From NCBI GenBank assembly GCA_937958075.1, contig CALFFB010000244.1, positions 1-31,404 on the forward strand: a DNA stretch of 31,404 bases, given 5' to 3'. Source of the stretch: an uncultured Geobacteraceae bacterium. Its GTDB lineage: Bacteria > Desulfobacterota > Desulfuromonadia > Desulfuromonadales > Geopsychrobacteraceae. Shown here piece after piece: positions 1 through 8,217 of this stretch (positions within the stretch are counted from its first letter, which is position 1; every line of letters starts with the position of its first letter). Made by a program: the position numbers and the translations under genes. The notes beneath the pieces were generated by a model. The model was not told where the DNA came from and did no database searches. It saw only the letters and a list, made by a program, of their open reading frames with translations.

Positions 1-31
1 TTGCCGGATAACCTCTGTTAATTAGTGAGCC

Positions 32-949
32 ATGAAAAGAGAATGGCTGGCAATCAATATCAGCGTCAGGGGTGCCCTGGTGGATCTGGTCGGGGCGCTG
101 CTGGCGGCCCATGGCTGTTGTGGTACGGTTATTGAGGACCGCGCTCTGGACAGCTTCGAGGTTCCGGATCAGGATCTCGACCCGGAGGCCGAGTACCGGC
201 TGACGACCTATTTTGCCACAGAGCTGTCTGCAGCGGAGCTGGTCGCTGACATCCGAACGGCCTTGCACAGTGTGCCGGTTCTGGCGCAGGAATCCATTCG
301 CATCGCTCCCGGCGAATCGATAGGCGAAACGGACTGGGCGCATAATTGGCGGCAGCACTTCACCAGCTTCCGCATTGGTGACAGGCTACTGGTGCGGCCC
401 AGCTGGGAACCGGAACCGGACGATGAACGTGCTGCGGTGATCGAGATTGATCCGGGCATGGCTTTTGGAACCGGCACCCATGCCACGACCAGACTTTGTC
501 TGGAAGTGATGACCGGGATTATCGACAAGCAGGGGCAGGCTCTGCGTCTGCTCGATGTCGGCACCGGTTCCGGTATTCTGGCCATCGGTGCGGCGGCTCT
601 GGGGTGTGATCAGATTGTTGCCACCGATATCGATCCTTCCGCCTGCGCCGTTGCCCGGGAAAACGCGGCGAAAAATGCCTGTACTGACAAGATCCTGATT
701 ACCGATGAGCCCCTGGAAACTCTTGCCGGGACCTTTGATCTGATTGTCGCCAATATTCTGGCGGAAGAGAATATTCGTTTAAGAGACGATTTTATGGCGC
801 ATCTGGCACCGGGAGGCTGGTTGATCCTCTCGGGGATTCTGCAGGAAAAAGCGGACCTGGTCAGTCGGGCCTTTGCCGGGCAGGACATCCATCAGGTGGC
901 TTCACACCAGCAGGATGACTGGGTGTGCCTGGTATTCAGGCGCTCGTAG
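32..949 (+). CDS. prmA: Ribosomal protein L11 methyltransferase
   Basis: This enzyme methylates ribosomal protein L11 in the cytoplasm using S-adenosylmethionine. The 305-residue product has the usual family length. An N-terminal L11-recognition domain (about residues 1-125) is followed by a class I methyltransferase domain. The family signature DPGMAFGTGTHATT lies at residues 140-153, the SAM-binding loop LLDVGTGSGILAIG at 173-186, and the catalytic-site motif VANIL near 240. The ATG start follows a weak GTGAG. Only 8 bases separate the stop from the rsmE start, so the two RNA/ribosome methyltransferase genes are very likely cotranscribed. Nothing odd was seen. Confidence 0.96.
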   Translation: MKREWLAINISVRGALVDLVGALLAAHGCCGTVIEDRALDSFEVPDQDLDPEAEYRLTTYFATELSAAELVADIRTALHSVPVLAQESIRIAPGESIGETDWAHNWRQHFTSFRIGDRLLVRPSWEPEPDDERAAVIEIDPGMAFGTGTHATTRLCLEVMTGIIDKQGQALRLLDVGTGSGILAIGAAALGCDQIVATDIDPSACAVARENAAKNACTDKILITDEPLETLAGTFDLIVANILAEENIRLRDDFMAHLAPGGWLILSGILQEKADLVSRAFAGQDIHQVASHQQDDWVCLVFRRS

Positions 950-957
950 CCAGGCCA

Positions 958-1728
958 ATGCGCTGTTTTTACGTTGAGAATCTGCCCGAGCAACCGGGGG
1001 CGACGGTTACCCTCTCCCAGGAGCTGCAACATCACCTGCTGCGGGTGTTGCGCCTGGAACCGGGAGCGGAAGTGCGCCTTTTCAACGGTCACGGCGGCTA
1101 CGCCGATACCCTGCTGCTGACCGACGGCAGGGTGCAGGTGTGCCGGTTCGCAATGATGGCAGCGCCTGCCTGCCGTATCACCCTGATCCAGGGGTTGCCC
1201 AAAGGGGACAAGACCGAGCTGATTCTGCAGAAGGGGACAGAGCTTGGCGCCGACAACTTTATCCTGACGCCCATGGCCCATTGCGTCATGCGCCTTAAAT
1301 CGCCAGACCGACAGCTTCAGCGCTGGTCAAAGGTCATTCAGGAAGCAGCCCGACAGTGCCGGCAATACCGGCTGCCCCGTCTGCAGCTTGCCACATCTTT
1401 TGTCGATGCGTTAAAACAGGGCGCTGATGCCGATGTCAAGCTTCTTCTCTGGGAACAGGCGTGTCAGTCTTTTGTCCCGTTCGGAGTCTACAAGGCTCCT
1501 CAGCAGATAGCGGTTGTCGTCGGGCCGGAAGGGGGAATCCGTGATGATGAGTTGAAGGTGGCCACTGAGCTGGGGTATCAGCCTGTTGGGCTGGGGCCGA
1601 GAATCTTGCGTACGGAAACCGCCGGACTTGCGATAATCAGTATTTTGCAATACCTTTATGGCGATATGACACAGGCGGCAGAATTCTCAACCGGGCGAAG
1701 GGATTGCGTGGAAAGGACTGAATCATGA
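958..1728 (+). CDS. rsmE: 16S rRNA m3U1498 methyltransferase RsmE
   Basis: RsmE methylates N3 of U1498 in 16S rRNA. The frame is open from 925, but the family normally begins with a short MRxFxV-like strand, so I place the start at the ATG at 958 (MRCFYVENL), just after the prmA stop; this gives 256 residues. An N-terminal PUA-like RNA-binding domain is followed by a SPOUT methyltransferase domain with QGLPKGDKTELILQKGTELG, the knot motif VVVGPEGGIRDDEL and the closing LGPRILRTETAGLAIISILQ. All family motifs are intact. Its stop overlaps the ATG of the next gene (ATGA at 1725-1728), indicating translational coupling. Confidence 0.95.
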   Translation: MRCFYVENLPEQPGATVTLSQELQHHLLRVLRLEPGAEVRLFNGHGGYADTLLLTDGRVQVCRFAMMAAPACRITLIQGLPKGDKTELILQKGTELGADNFILTPMAHCVMRLKSPDRQLQRWSKVIQEAARQCRQYRLPRLQLATSFVDALKQGADADVKLLLWEQACQSFVPFGVYKAPQQIAVVVGPEGGIRDDELKVATELGYQPVGLGPRILRTETAGLAIISILQYLYGDMTQAAEFSTGRRDCVERTES

Positions 1729-3128
1729 GATGTCCCAAATGCGGATACAACAGTTTTGATTACCTGGACAGCTGCAAAAAGTGCGGCAAGGACCTGGTCG
1801 AATTCAAACAGCGCTATGGTTTGAAGAGCATTCTGTTGCCCGGTGCATTAGCGGCGGCAGGGGCTGCTGCCCAGGAGGAGTTTTCAGATGCGGATGCCAC
1901 TGAACTGACGGGTGCGGCCCTGGCCGGGGCGTCCTCCGGGTCAACAACGGCATCAGAGGCGGGCCCGTCCTCGGCTCCGGAACCGGTCACCGAGCCCGCC
2001 GACGCTGTCGATTTCGGGTTTGATTTCATGGGAGACAGCAGTGACGATGATGATCTGACCTTTGATGAGTTGTTTGAAGACGCGGCCGACGATGAGGATG
2101 TGGAAGAGACCCTGGAAGCTCCGAAACCGACGTCGCCCCCATCTCCTCCCGAGAATTCCGAGGAGGCAGGCCCTGAGGCCGGAACAGATCCTGTGGCCGA
2201 TGACAACGCCTTTTCCTTTGACCTGCCGGAAGGGGACGAGGCAGAGGATGACGAACTGGAAAATGATTTCGGTTTCGATCCGGAAGACCTGGATCTGGGT
2301 AACGAAGACTTTGCCCCTGAAGAGACGAGAAAAAACCAGGAACCACCTGCGGGATCCGGGGAGGGCCCCCAAAACCCTTTTGACTTACCGGAGTCTTCAC
2401 AGGATGTGGGGGCTCCGGTAGACAAGACAACTGCTGGCAGCGATGCGCCGGAATTGGCCACTGTTAAGATGACCACCGGCGATGATAACGCAACAGACAC
2501 ACGCGATGATCTGACCATGAGGGCAGGCGTCAGTGACGAACCGGCGGCAGTCGTTGGTTCCAGCTTTGAGGCTGTTTCGGCAGATGTGCCGGATACGACG
2601 GACAGGGAAGGGGAGGCGGAGGCGCCTGTTGTTTCTCTGACGGGGATTCCGTCCGACCCTGTCGCGCCCCCCCCTGTAATCGAGCCGGCTCCGGCGACTC
2701 TGGTGCACCGCTGTCTGGCCTTCGTTTACGATAGTGTCATTCTCATGCTGGCCGGACTCTGTTTTCTCATTGCCGGCGAAATGACCCAGCCGAGCAGCGC
2801 TACTCTCCTGCCAAGCGCGGAGACCCTTCTTGCTTTGGCGGTGCCCTACTTCCTGATTTTCTTTTTTCTTGTCTTCAGTTACTACACCTTGTTTCATTTT
2901 CTGGCGGGACAGACACCGGGAGAGATGTTGGTCGGTCTGCGGGTTGAAACGATGGATGGAGCCCCCTTGACCCTGGTGCAGGCTTTTCTGCGCAGTGTCG
3001 GCAGCCTGGCCCAGCTGCTGCCCCTCGGCCTGGGTTTCTGTGTCGTGCTTCTGCGGCCGGATCGCCGGGGCTGGAACGACCAGTTCGCCGGTACCCGCAT
3101 TGTTGCTGCCCCCGGCCGGGCTACCTGA
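1725..3128 (+). CDS. Zinc-ribbon / acidic linker / RDD-domain membrane protein
   Basis: A 467-residue protein of unknown function with three clear parts. Residues 1-24 form a zinc ribbon with cysteines at 3, 6, 17 and 20 (CPKC...CKKC). Residues about 45-325 are a strongly acidic, Ala/Pro/Ser-rich, probably disordered stretch with many Asp/Glu runs. Residues about 328-460 form an RDD-type membrane domain with roughly three hydrophobic segments; it begins LVHRCLAFVYDSVILMLAG and contains the GQTPGEMLVGLRVE motif typical of RDD proteins. It is translationally coupled to rsmE. RDD proteins have been proposed as transporters or membrane anchors, but the substrate here cannot be read from sequence. 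The function of a cytosolic ribbon tethered by a long acidic arm is unknown. Confidence 0.85.
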   Translation: MRCPKCGYNSFDYLDSCKKCGKDLVEFKQRYGLKSILLPGALAAAGAAAQEEFSDADATELTGAALAGASSGSTTASEAGPSSAPEPVTEPADAVDFGFDFMGDSSDDDDLTFDELFEDAADDEDVEETLEAPKPTSPPSPPENSEEAGPEAGTDPVADDNAFSFDLPEGDEAEDDELENDFGFDPEDLDLGNEDFAPEETRKNQEPPAGSGEGPQNPFDLPESSQDVGAPVDKTTAGSDAPELATVKMTTGDDNATDTRDDLTMRAGVSDEPAAVVGSSFEAVSADVPDTTDREGEAEAPVVSLTGIPSDPVAPPPVIEPAPATLVHRCLAFVYDSVILMLAGLCFLIAGEMTQPSSATLLPSAETLLALAVPYFLIFFFLVFSYYTLFHFLAGQTPGEMLVGLRVETMDGAPLTLVQAFLRSVGSLAQLLPLGLGFCVVLLRPDRRGWNDQFAGTRIVAAPGRAT

Positions 3129-3180
3129 GTCAGCCCAGGGCAAGAACTCAGCCAGACGCGGGAGGCATCCATGCCGCCTG

Positions 3181-3798
3181 TCATCCCATGCGCAGGGCAA
3201 TAAATTGATCCAGGCCGGCACACGTCAGGTAGGGATTGTTCTGCAGCTCCCAGGCCAGGGTAGAGGTCGGGGTCGGACCGTAGTCGTGGCCCGGATAAAT
3301 ACGGGTTTCGGGCGGCAGTGATGCTAACCGCTGCAGACTCAGGTAGAGCTGCTCGACATCGCTTCCCGGCAGATCGGCGCGCCCGCAGCGGCTGACAAAC
3401 AGGGTGTCACCGGAGATAACAGCGCCTTCGGTGACGAACACCACGGAACCGGGGGAATGCCCCGGCGTGTGCATGACCGTCAGGGCGCCGTAGCCGAGGT
3501 CGATTTTCAGCCCCTCGACAAGGGCGGTCTGGGCATCGGCAACATCGTCAGGATGTGCGCCATGCCTGGCTGAAGTCTGCTGCAGGATCAGGCTGTTGCC
3601 CCTGACGTGGTCCTGGTGGCCGTGGGTGTTCAGCAGCCAGATGATGTCAATATTTCGCTTTGCCGCCTCCGCAAGGACACGCTCGGGATGCATGGACGGA
3701 TCAACCACCGCGCCTTTGCGGGTGTGGGGACAGTAGATGAGATAGGCAAAGTTATCCATGTCGCTGGCCGGGATCTGGACAATCTCTAGCGCAGCCAT
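3181..3798 (-). CDS. Metallo-beta-lactamase fold hydrolase (glyoxalase II-like)
   Basis: A 205-residue soluble MBL-fold hydrolase. The metal-binding motif THGHQDH (His59, His61, Asp63, His64) is present, followed by MHTPGHSPGS, the bridging SGDTLF and the final YPGHDYG, so both metal sites appear complete. It resembles the short hydroxyacylglutathione-hydrolase-like proteins that lack the C-terminal substrate domain of true glyoxalase II, so it may be a thioesterase of other specificity or a persulfide dioxygenase relative. It overlaps the upstream 75-residue gene by 13 bases, so the two form a small operon converging on the rsmE operon. The exact substrate is not recognisable. Confidence 0.88.
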   Translation of the reverse strand: MAALEIVQIPASDMDNFAYLIYCPHTRKGAVVDPSMHPERVLAEAAKRNIDIIWLLNTHGHQDHVRGNSLILQQTSARHGAHPDDVADAQTALVEGLKIDLGYGALTVMHTPGHSPGSVVFVTEGAVISGDTLFVSRCGRADLPGSDVEQLYLSLQRLASLPPETRIYPGHDYGPTPTSTLAWELQNNPYLTCAGLDQFIALRMG

Positions 3799-4013
3799 GG
3801 GGCGGTCTCCTGCGGCTCTTCCCGGCCGATGCGGCGGATTTCCATGTCGATAATCTGAAACCGGTCACCGGTCTTTTTTACCAGCCATTCGTCCCCTTCT
3901 TCCGGAGGCTGGGGGAATTCACGATTGCCCAGATAGACATCCTCATTGTCAATCATGCCCCACCAGTCCAGAGCGCCGGTCTGCCAGATTTTTGTCTTGA
4001 GAAAAAAAGCCAT
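3786..4013 (-). CDS. Small conserved-looking hypothetical protein
   Basis: A 75-residue protein of unknown function. The frame is open further upstream, but the ATG at 4013 is preceded by a good AGGAGAG ribosome binding site and starts MAFFLKTKIWQTG, so I use it. The protein is soluble, Trp-rich (W10, W17, W18, W48, W73) and acidic in the middle, and has no signal peptide. Its 3' end overlaps the start of the MBL hydrolase by 13 bases, which supports it being a real coupled gene. It is divergent from dapF with about 106 bases between. No family was recognised. Confidence 0.7.
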   Translation of the reverse strand: MAFFLKTKIWQTGALDWWGMIDNEDVYLGNREFPQPPEEGDEWLVKKTGDRFQIIDMEIRRIGREEPQETAPWLR

Positions 4014-4119
4014 GAATCTCTCCTGTGGCAAGAAAATTCCACGTTGTAGTTGAGCCGTTATCACGGAAACCTTATAGTAACAGAGGTCTTTATCCGCGAA
4101 CAACCGTCAAGGAGCGGTC

Positions 4120-4959
4120 ATGAAATTCACCAAAATGCAGGGCGCCGGTAACGATTATGTCTATATCAACGGCTTTGAAGAACAGGTGACGGATCCGCCG
4201 TCTCTGGCCCGGCAGGTCAGTGATCGTCATTTTGGTATCGGTTCTGACGGGTTGATCCTGATTCTGCCCTCGGACCGGGCTGATGTGCGGATGCGCATGT
4301 TCAATGCGGATGGCAGTGAAGCGGAGATGTGTGGCAACGGTATTCGCTGTGTCGCCAAGTATGCCTATGATTACGGGTTGGTGACTGCCCGGACACTGTC
4401 TGTGGAGACGGGAAACGGGGTGCTGGGTCTTGACCTGTTTACCGACGATGCCGGGCGCGTTACCCAGGTCAGGGTTGCCATGGGCCGCCCCGGACTGACG
4501 CGGGGTGAAATTCCCATGACCGGTCAGGCGGACGAACAGGCGATCAACATCCCCCTGACTGTTGCGGGGCATGCACTGCAGTTGACCTGTGTTTCTATGG
4601 GCAACCCTCATGCCGTCATCTATGTCGATGAGGTGGAGAACTTTCCTGTCGCGCAGGTTGGTCCCGTCATCGAGCACCATCCCTGGTTTCCACGACGCAT
4701 CAACGTTGAGTTTGTTCAGGTGCTCAGCCCCCATGAGGTGATTCAGCGTACCTGGGAACGGGGCGCCGGCGAGACCCTGGCCTGTGGAACCGGGGCCTCG
4801 GCGGTCACCGTTGCCGGTGTTCTGACCGGCCGCAGTCGGCGCACCCTGACGAATCATCTGCGCGGCGGTGATCTGGAAATGGAATGGTCGGAAAGTGGTG
4901 AAGTCTTTATGACCGGACCCGCCGTTGAGGTCTTTACCGGAGAGTATCAGCCGCGATGA
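4120..4959 (+). CDS. dapF: Diaminopimelate epimerase
   Basis: DapF interconverts LL- and meso-diaminopimelate in lysine and peptidoglycan synthesis. At 279 residues it has normal length, with the two-fold repeated fold and both catalytic cysteines: Cys71 in EMCGNGIRC and Cys222 in LACGTGASA. The N-terminal MKFTKMQGAGNDYV motif is canonical. An ATG with GGAG upstream starts the gene. Its stop overlaps the next ATG (ATGA at 4956-4959), so it begins an operon with the HAD phosphatase, nfo and probably dtd. Confidence 0.97.
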   Translation: MKFTKMQGAGNDYVYINGFEEQVTDPPSLARQVSDRHFGIGSDGLILILPSDRADVRMRMFNADGSEAEMCGNGIRCVAKYAYDYGLVTARTLSVETGNGVLGLDLFTDDAGRVTQVRVAMGRPGLTRGEIPMTGQADEQAINIPLTVAGHALQLTCVSMGNPHAVIYVDEVENFPVAQVGPVIEHHPWFPRRINVEFVQVLSPHEVIQRTWERGAGETLACGTGASAVTVAGVLTGRSRRTLTNHLRGGDLEMEWSESGEVFMTGPAVEVFTGEYQPR

Positions 4960-5615
4960 AACCGGAGAAGGTCAAGGCGATTCTTTTTGATCTTGATAAT
5001 ACCCTGTATCCGGCACAGTGCGATCTGTTCTCCCTGATCGACGTGCGGATCAACTGCTATATGGAAGAGATCGCCGGTATCGCTGCCGCCGATGTTGATG
5101 GACTCCGGAGGCGCTACTGGCGCGATTACGGAGCGACGCTGCAGGGGCTGATTCGACATCATGATATCGATCCGGAAGAGTATCTCGATTACGTTCATGC
5201 CGTTGATGTCGCCAGCCGGCTGTTGCCGGATCCTTCCCTGCGTGAGCTGCTGGCTGAGACAACCACACCCTGTTACGTTTTCACCAACGGTTCCCGTGGT
5301 CATGCCGACCGGGTTCTCGGCACTTTGGGGCTGGCGGACCTGTTTGTGGATGTTTTCGATATCCGCATTGCCGGGTATCAACCGAAGCCCAATCCCGATC
5401 CCTACCGTCAGGTACTTAAGGTTCTGCAGCTGGAAGGTTATGACTGTGCCATGGTGGAGGATCAGCCGCAGAACCTGAAGACCGCCAAGGCTTTCGGCAT
5501 GACCACGGTTTTTGTTGCCCAGGGATGCACGGCTGCAGAATCGTATCCGTTTGTCGATTGCTATCTGGAGCAGTTGCTGGATATTGGTGAGCTCCTTGGA
5601 CGCTGGCAGGCGTGA
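4956..5615 (+). CDS. HAD-superfamily hydrolase (pyrimidine 5'-nucleotidase-like)
   Basis: A 219-residue haloacid-dehalogenase-type phosphatase. HAD motif I FDLDNTLYP lies near residues 10-18, motif II FTNGS near 109, motif III lysine in QPKPNP near 147 and motif IV VEDQPQNLKTAKA near 168, so the active site is complete. The DLDNTLYP sequence and cap arrangement match the Sdt1/pyrimidine 5'-nucleotidase-type subfamily, which dephosphorylates nucleoside monophosphates. Specificity is inferred from this resemblance only. It is coupled to dapF upstream (ATGA) and overlaps nfo downstream (GTGA), so it is cotranscribed with both. Confidence 0.87.
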   Translation: MKPEKVKAILFDLDNTLYPAQCDLFSLIDVRINCYMEEIAGIAAADVDGLRRRYWRDYGATLQGLIRHHDIDPEEYLDYVHAVDVASRLLPDPSLRELLAETTTPCYVFTNGSRGHADRVLGTLGLADLFVDVFDIRIAGYQPKPNPDPYRQVLKVLQLEGYDCAMVEDQPQNLKTAKAFGMTTVFVAQGCTAAESYPFVDCYLEQLLDIGELLGRWQA

Positions 5616-6472
5616 TGCTTATGGCGGAGACATTGCTGCTTGGTGCTCATGTTTCTATTGCCGGAGGGCTTGACCGGGCCGTTGATCGCGCTACCGCTAT
5701 GGGCTGCACGGCCATGCAGATTTTCACCCGCAACGCCAGCCGCTGGCAGGCGCCGCCCCTCTCCGACCGTATGATCAAGGCGTTCAGGCAGGCGCGTGCC
5801 GTCAGCAATGTTCACTTTGTCGCTGCCCACAGCAGTTATCTGATCAATCTTGCCAGCCCCGACCTGGGTACGCGCCAGCGCTCTTTGCGGGCGTTCAGGG
5901 ATGAGCTGGAGCGCAGCTGCCGGCTGGGGCTTGATGCCCTGGTCGTTCATCCCGGAGCACACATGGGAGAGGGAACTGACAGCGGGATCGCGACGGTAGT
6001 GCGCAGTTTGCGGACTGTTTGCTCACAAACTGATGCCGAAGTCGCCATCTTGCTGGAAAACACGGCCGGACAGGGAACCGGTCTTGGTGCGGCGGTAGAA
6101 GAACTGGGGGAAATCGTTCGTGCCGTAGCCGATGAGCGCCTTGGACTCTGTATCGATACCTGCCATGCTTTTGCCGCCGGCTATGATGTGCGCACCGCTG
6201 CCGGTTATGCCCGCCTGATCGATAGCGTCGATCAACACCTTGGGGTCGCCAAGGTCCAGCTTTTTCACCTGAATGACAGTAAAAAAGACCTTGCTTCACG
6301 GCTGGATCGCCATGAACACGTCGGGCAGGGGATGATCGGCAGAGAGGGGTTTCGCCAGCTGATGCGGGACGGGCGTTTTATTCACTGTCCGAAGATTATC
6401 GAAACTCCGCCGGGAGAGAATAACTGTCATGCTTTAGAAGATCTGGCGCTGCTCAAAGAACTGGCTGGATAA
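5612..6472 (+). CDS. nfo: Endonuclease IV (AP endonuclease)
   Basis: Nfo cleaves DNA 5' to abasic sites in base excision repair. The 286-residue TIM-barrel protein starts LLLGAHVSIAGG and carries the metal-ligand motifs of the family: AAHSSYLINLA, VVHPGAH, LLENTAGQG, CIDTCHAFAAGYD, FHLNDSK and DRHEHVGQG. The start could be GTG 5612, ATG 5615 or ATG 5621; the first overlaps the upstream stop in a GTGA arrangement. The family length is about 280, so any of these is acceptable. Nothing is missing from the active site. Confidence 0.95.
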   Translation: MMLMAETLLLGAHVSIAGGLDRAVDRATAMGCTAMQIFTRNASRWQAPPLSDRMIKAFRQARAVSNVHFVAAHSSYLINLASPDLGTRQRSLRAFRDELERSCRLGLDALVVHPGAHMGEGTDSGIATVVRSLRTVCSQTDAEVAILLENTAGQGTGLGAAVEELGEIVRAVADERLGLCIDTCHAFAAGYDVRTAAGYARLIDSVDQHLGVAKVQLFHLNDSKKDLASRLDRHEHVGQGMIGREGFRQLMRDGRFIHCPKIIETPPGENNCHALEDLALLKELAG

Positions 6473-6506
6473 TGGTTGATAACAACCCAAAACGAAAGAG
6501 ACACCT

Positions 6507-6956
6507 ATGCGCGCGGTAGTGCAACGAGTCAACAACGCAGGGGTTACGGTGGCCGGCAGCAGAGTGGCGACGATAAGCACCGGATTGTTGGTTCTGCTTG
6601 GTGTTGAGCAGGGTGACGGACAGCGGGATGCCGATTATCTGGCAGAGAAAATTGCCGGATTGCGGATCTTTGAAGACGTCGATGGTAAAATGAATCTGGC
6701 CATCGGCGACATCCAGGGAGAGGCTCTAGTCGTTTCGCAGTTTACCCTTCTGGGGGATTGTCGCAAGGGCCGCCGTCCAGGTTTTTCTGCGGCGGCAGTT
6801 CCTGATATGGCAGAGCCGCTGTGCAATGCTTTTGTTGCGGCCCTTAAACGCGCGGGTGTTCCGGTTCAGACTGGAGTTTTCAGGGCGGAAATGGCTGTAG
6901 ACCTGGTCAATGACGGGCCGGTGACTCTGCTGCTCGACAGTCGTAAGTTGTTTTGA
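6507..6956 (+). CDS. dtd: D-aminoacyl-tRNA deacylase
   Basis: Dtd hydrolyses D-amino acids wrongly attached to tRNA. The 149-residue length is typical. The start MRAVVQRVNNAGVTV, the catalytic SQFTLLGD segment and the chirality-checking VNDGPVT motif near the C terminus are all present. An AAAGAG ribosome binding site precedes the ATG. It lies 34 bases after nfo on the same strand and is probably the last gene of the dapF operon. Confidence 0.96.
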   Translation: MRAVVQRVNNAGVTVAGSRVATISTGLLVLLGVEQGDGQRDADYLAEKIAGLRIFEDVDGKMNLAIGDIQGEALVVSQFTLLGDCRKGRRPGFSAAAVPDMAEPLCNAFVAALKRAGVPVQTGVFRAEMAVDLVNDGPVTLLLDSRKLF

Positions 6957-6989
6957 CTGTGCAGCGAAAACGACAACACGGAGGCAGGT

Positions 6990-7523
6990 ATGAGTGTTCG
7001 CGCTGTGATCCTCTGCAGTATTTTTTCTCTGCTGCTATCATCTTCTGTCTGCGCTGAAATCTATTCGTGTCGTGACAAGCAGGGACGAATCCATGTTTCG
7101 GATAATCTCCAGACATTACCTGATGAATGCCGTGCCGAAGCACGACAACTCCAGGCAACGGATCCGGACAACCTGCATTATGTGCCGGATGCCGGTTCTG
7201 TAACAACGTCGGACCCTCGTGTCGAGGGATTCGTCAGGGAGCAGCAACACCGTCGGCAGGAACGTGAAGAAGCTGCTGAACGTCTGCTACAAAAGGCCGA
7301 CGAGTTACTTTCTGTTTATCAGCAGGCTCAGAAAGATCGTCGCAATGCTGTCAGGAGCTGGTCTTATGCTTCCCGGCAAAATATTCAAAAGGCTCAACAG
7401 CAGATCGCGAATGTACGCATGGAAAAACAGCAGGTTTTGGAAGAGTTGGAGCAGTGGCGTTTTTCTGCAGAGACGAAGGACCGAATCCGCCGGACTCTGG
7501 ATGGGATCAGCGACACAGATTGA
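6990..7523 (+). CDS. Secreted DUF4124-type protein with coiled coil
   Basis: A 177-residue exported protein. Residues 1-23 form a signal peptide (hydrophobic core ILCSIFSLLLSSSVCA). The next segment, EIYSCRDKQGRIHVSDNLQTLP, matches the DUF4124 type of small periplasmic domain, in which an aromatic residue and Asp/Asn-rich turn precede VSDN or FSDN. Residues about 80-165 are highly charged, Gln/Arg/Glu-rich and predicted helical or coiled coil. A strong GGAGG lies just upstream of the ATG. No function is established for this family. It stands 33 bases after dtd and may be cotranscribed. Confidence 0.75.
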   Translation: MSVRAVILCSIFSLLLSSSVCAEIYSCRDKQGRIHVSDNLQTLPDECRAEARQLQATDPDNLHYVPDAGSVTTSDPRVEGFVREQQHRRQEREEAAERLLQKADELLSVYQQAQKDRRNAVRSWSYASRQNIQKAQQQIANVRMEKQQVLEELEQWRFSAETKDRIRRTLDGISDTD

Positions 7524-7535
7524 TGCTGCGATCTC

Positions 7536-7572
7536 CCGGCCGGCCCGCAGTCTGTGTGCTCATGCCGGCCGG
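7536..7572. terminator. GC-rich hairpin between convergent genes
   Basis: A perfect 9-bp inverted repeat, CCGGCCGGC (7536-7544) and GCCGGCCGG (7564-7572), flanks a 19-base loop between the convergent DUF4124 and rhodanese genes. It is placed to end transcription from either side. There is no clear T-tract on either strand, so it is not a textbook intrinsic terminator. Confidence 0.4.
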
Positions 7573-7591
7573 AAGGTGAAAACAGGATTTA

Positions 7592-8050
7592 TCAGCGACC
7601 GGTCGTCATCACATCCTGTGGATAGATCTTAGTATAGTGTTCCTGGCCCCCTTCGAGGAGCAGCATCCGACCTGGTTCAATGCCATGTTCCTTGAAGTAA
7701 TCATAGGCACGGCGGGCACCGCTGCCGCCACGCGGACAGATGATCACGATCTCAGTGTCTGAGCCTTTGACGTGAGCGAGTACGGGATCGAGCTTGCGGT
7801 AATCAGATTTTGATTCCAGAGGTCTGGCAAAAGTGGGTATCGCCGTTGGCAGAAAGCCTTTGGCGTATTCCTTTTCCGTCTGGGTTGAAAAGAGGGTCAG
7901 GCGCCCCTGCTCAATGTCACCACGGTCAAGACGGGTTTTCAGATCCTGTGGACTGATGCTGTTGTAATCCTCTGCCAGTACCCAGGTTGTTGATCCGGTT
8001 GACAGCACGAACGCTGTCACCAGCAGCAGGTTGATCAGGCATTTCTTCAT
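7592..8050 (-). CDS. Exported rhodanese-like domain protein
   Basis: A 152-residue periplasmic protein with one rhodanese domain. Residues 1-26 are a signal peptide (MKKCLINLLLVTAFVLSTGS...). The active-site loop is IICPRGGSGARRA with the persulfide-forming Cys105, so catalysis is plausible. AAAGGA lies 8 bases before the ATG. Single-domain periplasmic rhodaneses are thought to handle sulfane sulfur, but the donor and acceptor cannot be read here. It is divergent from the LysR regulator, which could control it; that link is inferred from position only. Confidence 0.85.
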   Translation of the reverse strand: MKKCLINLLLVTAFVLSTGSTTWVLAEDYNSISPQDLKTRLDRGDIEQGRLTLFSTQTEKEYAKGFLPTAIPTFARPLESKSDYRKLDPVLAHVKGSDTEIVIICPRGGSGARRAYDYFKEHGIEPGRMLLLEGGQEHYTKIYPQDVMTTGR

Positions 8051-8217
8051 TTTTTGGTCCTTTCATCCGGGGTGTTGTCAGGCGGGCGCCGGCAGGCTTT
8101 TGCTGTCAGCGTTGCTGGCGTGCTGCCGTACACGCAGTCGGCGCAGACTAGGAGATTGAGGTACGGGAGTCAAATGGATAATTTTCATAAAACCAATTAC
8201 CGTCATTGAAAATACCA

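Noticed and set aside
1..31. End of an upstream gene
   Set aside because: One frame ends with a stop at 19-21, but seven codons are too few to support any gene.
1814..2518. Ser-rich open frame (234 codons) antisense to the acidic linker of the RDD protein
   Set aside because: Its Ser-rich, low-complexity composition is the mirror of the Asp/Glu/Ala-rich coding strand; no start signal.
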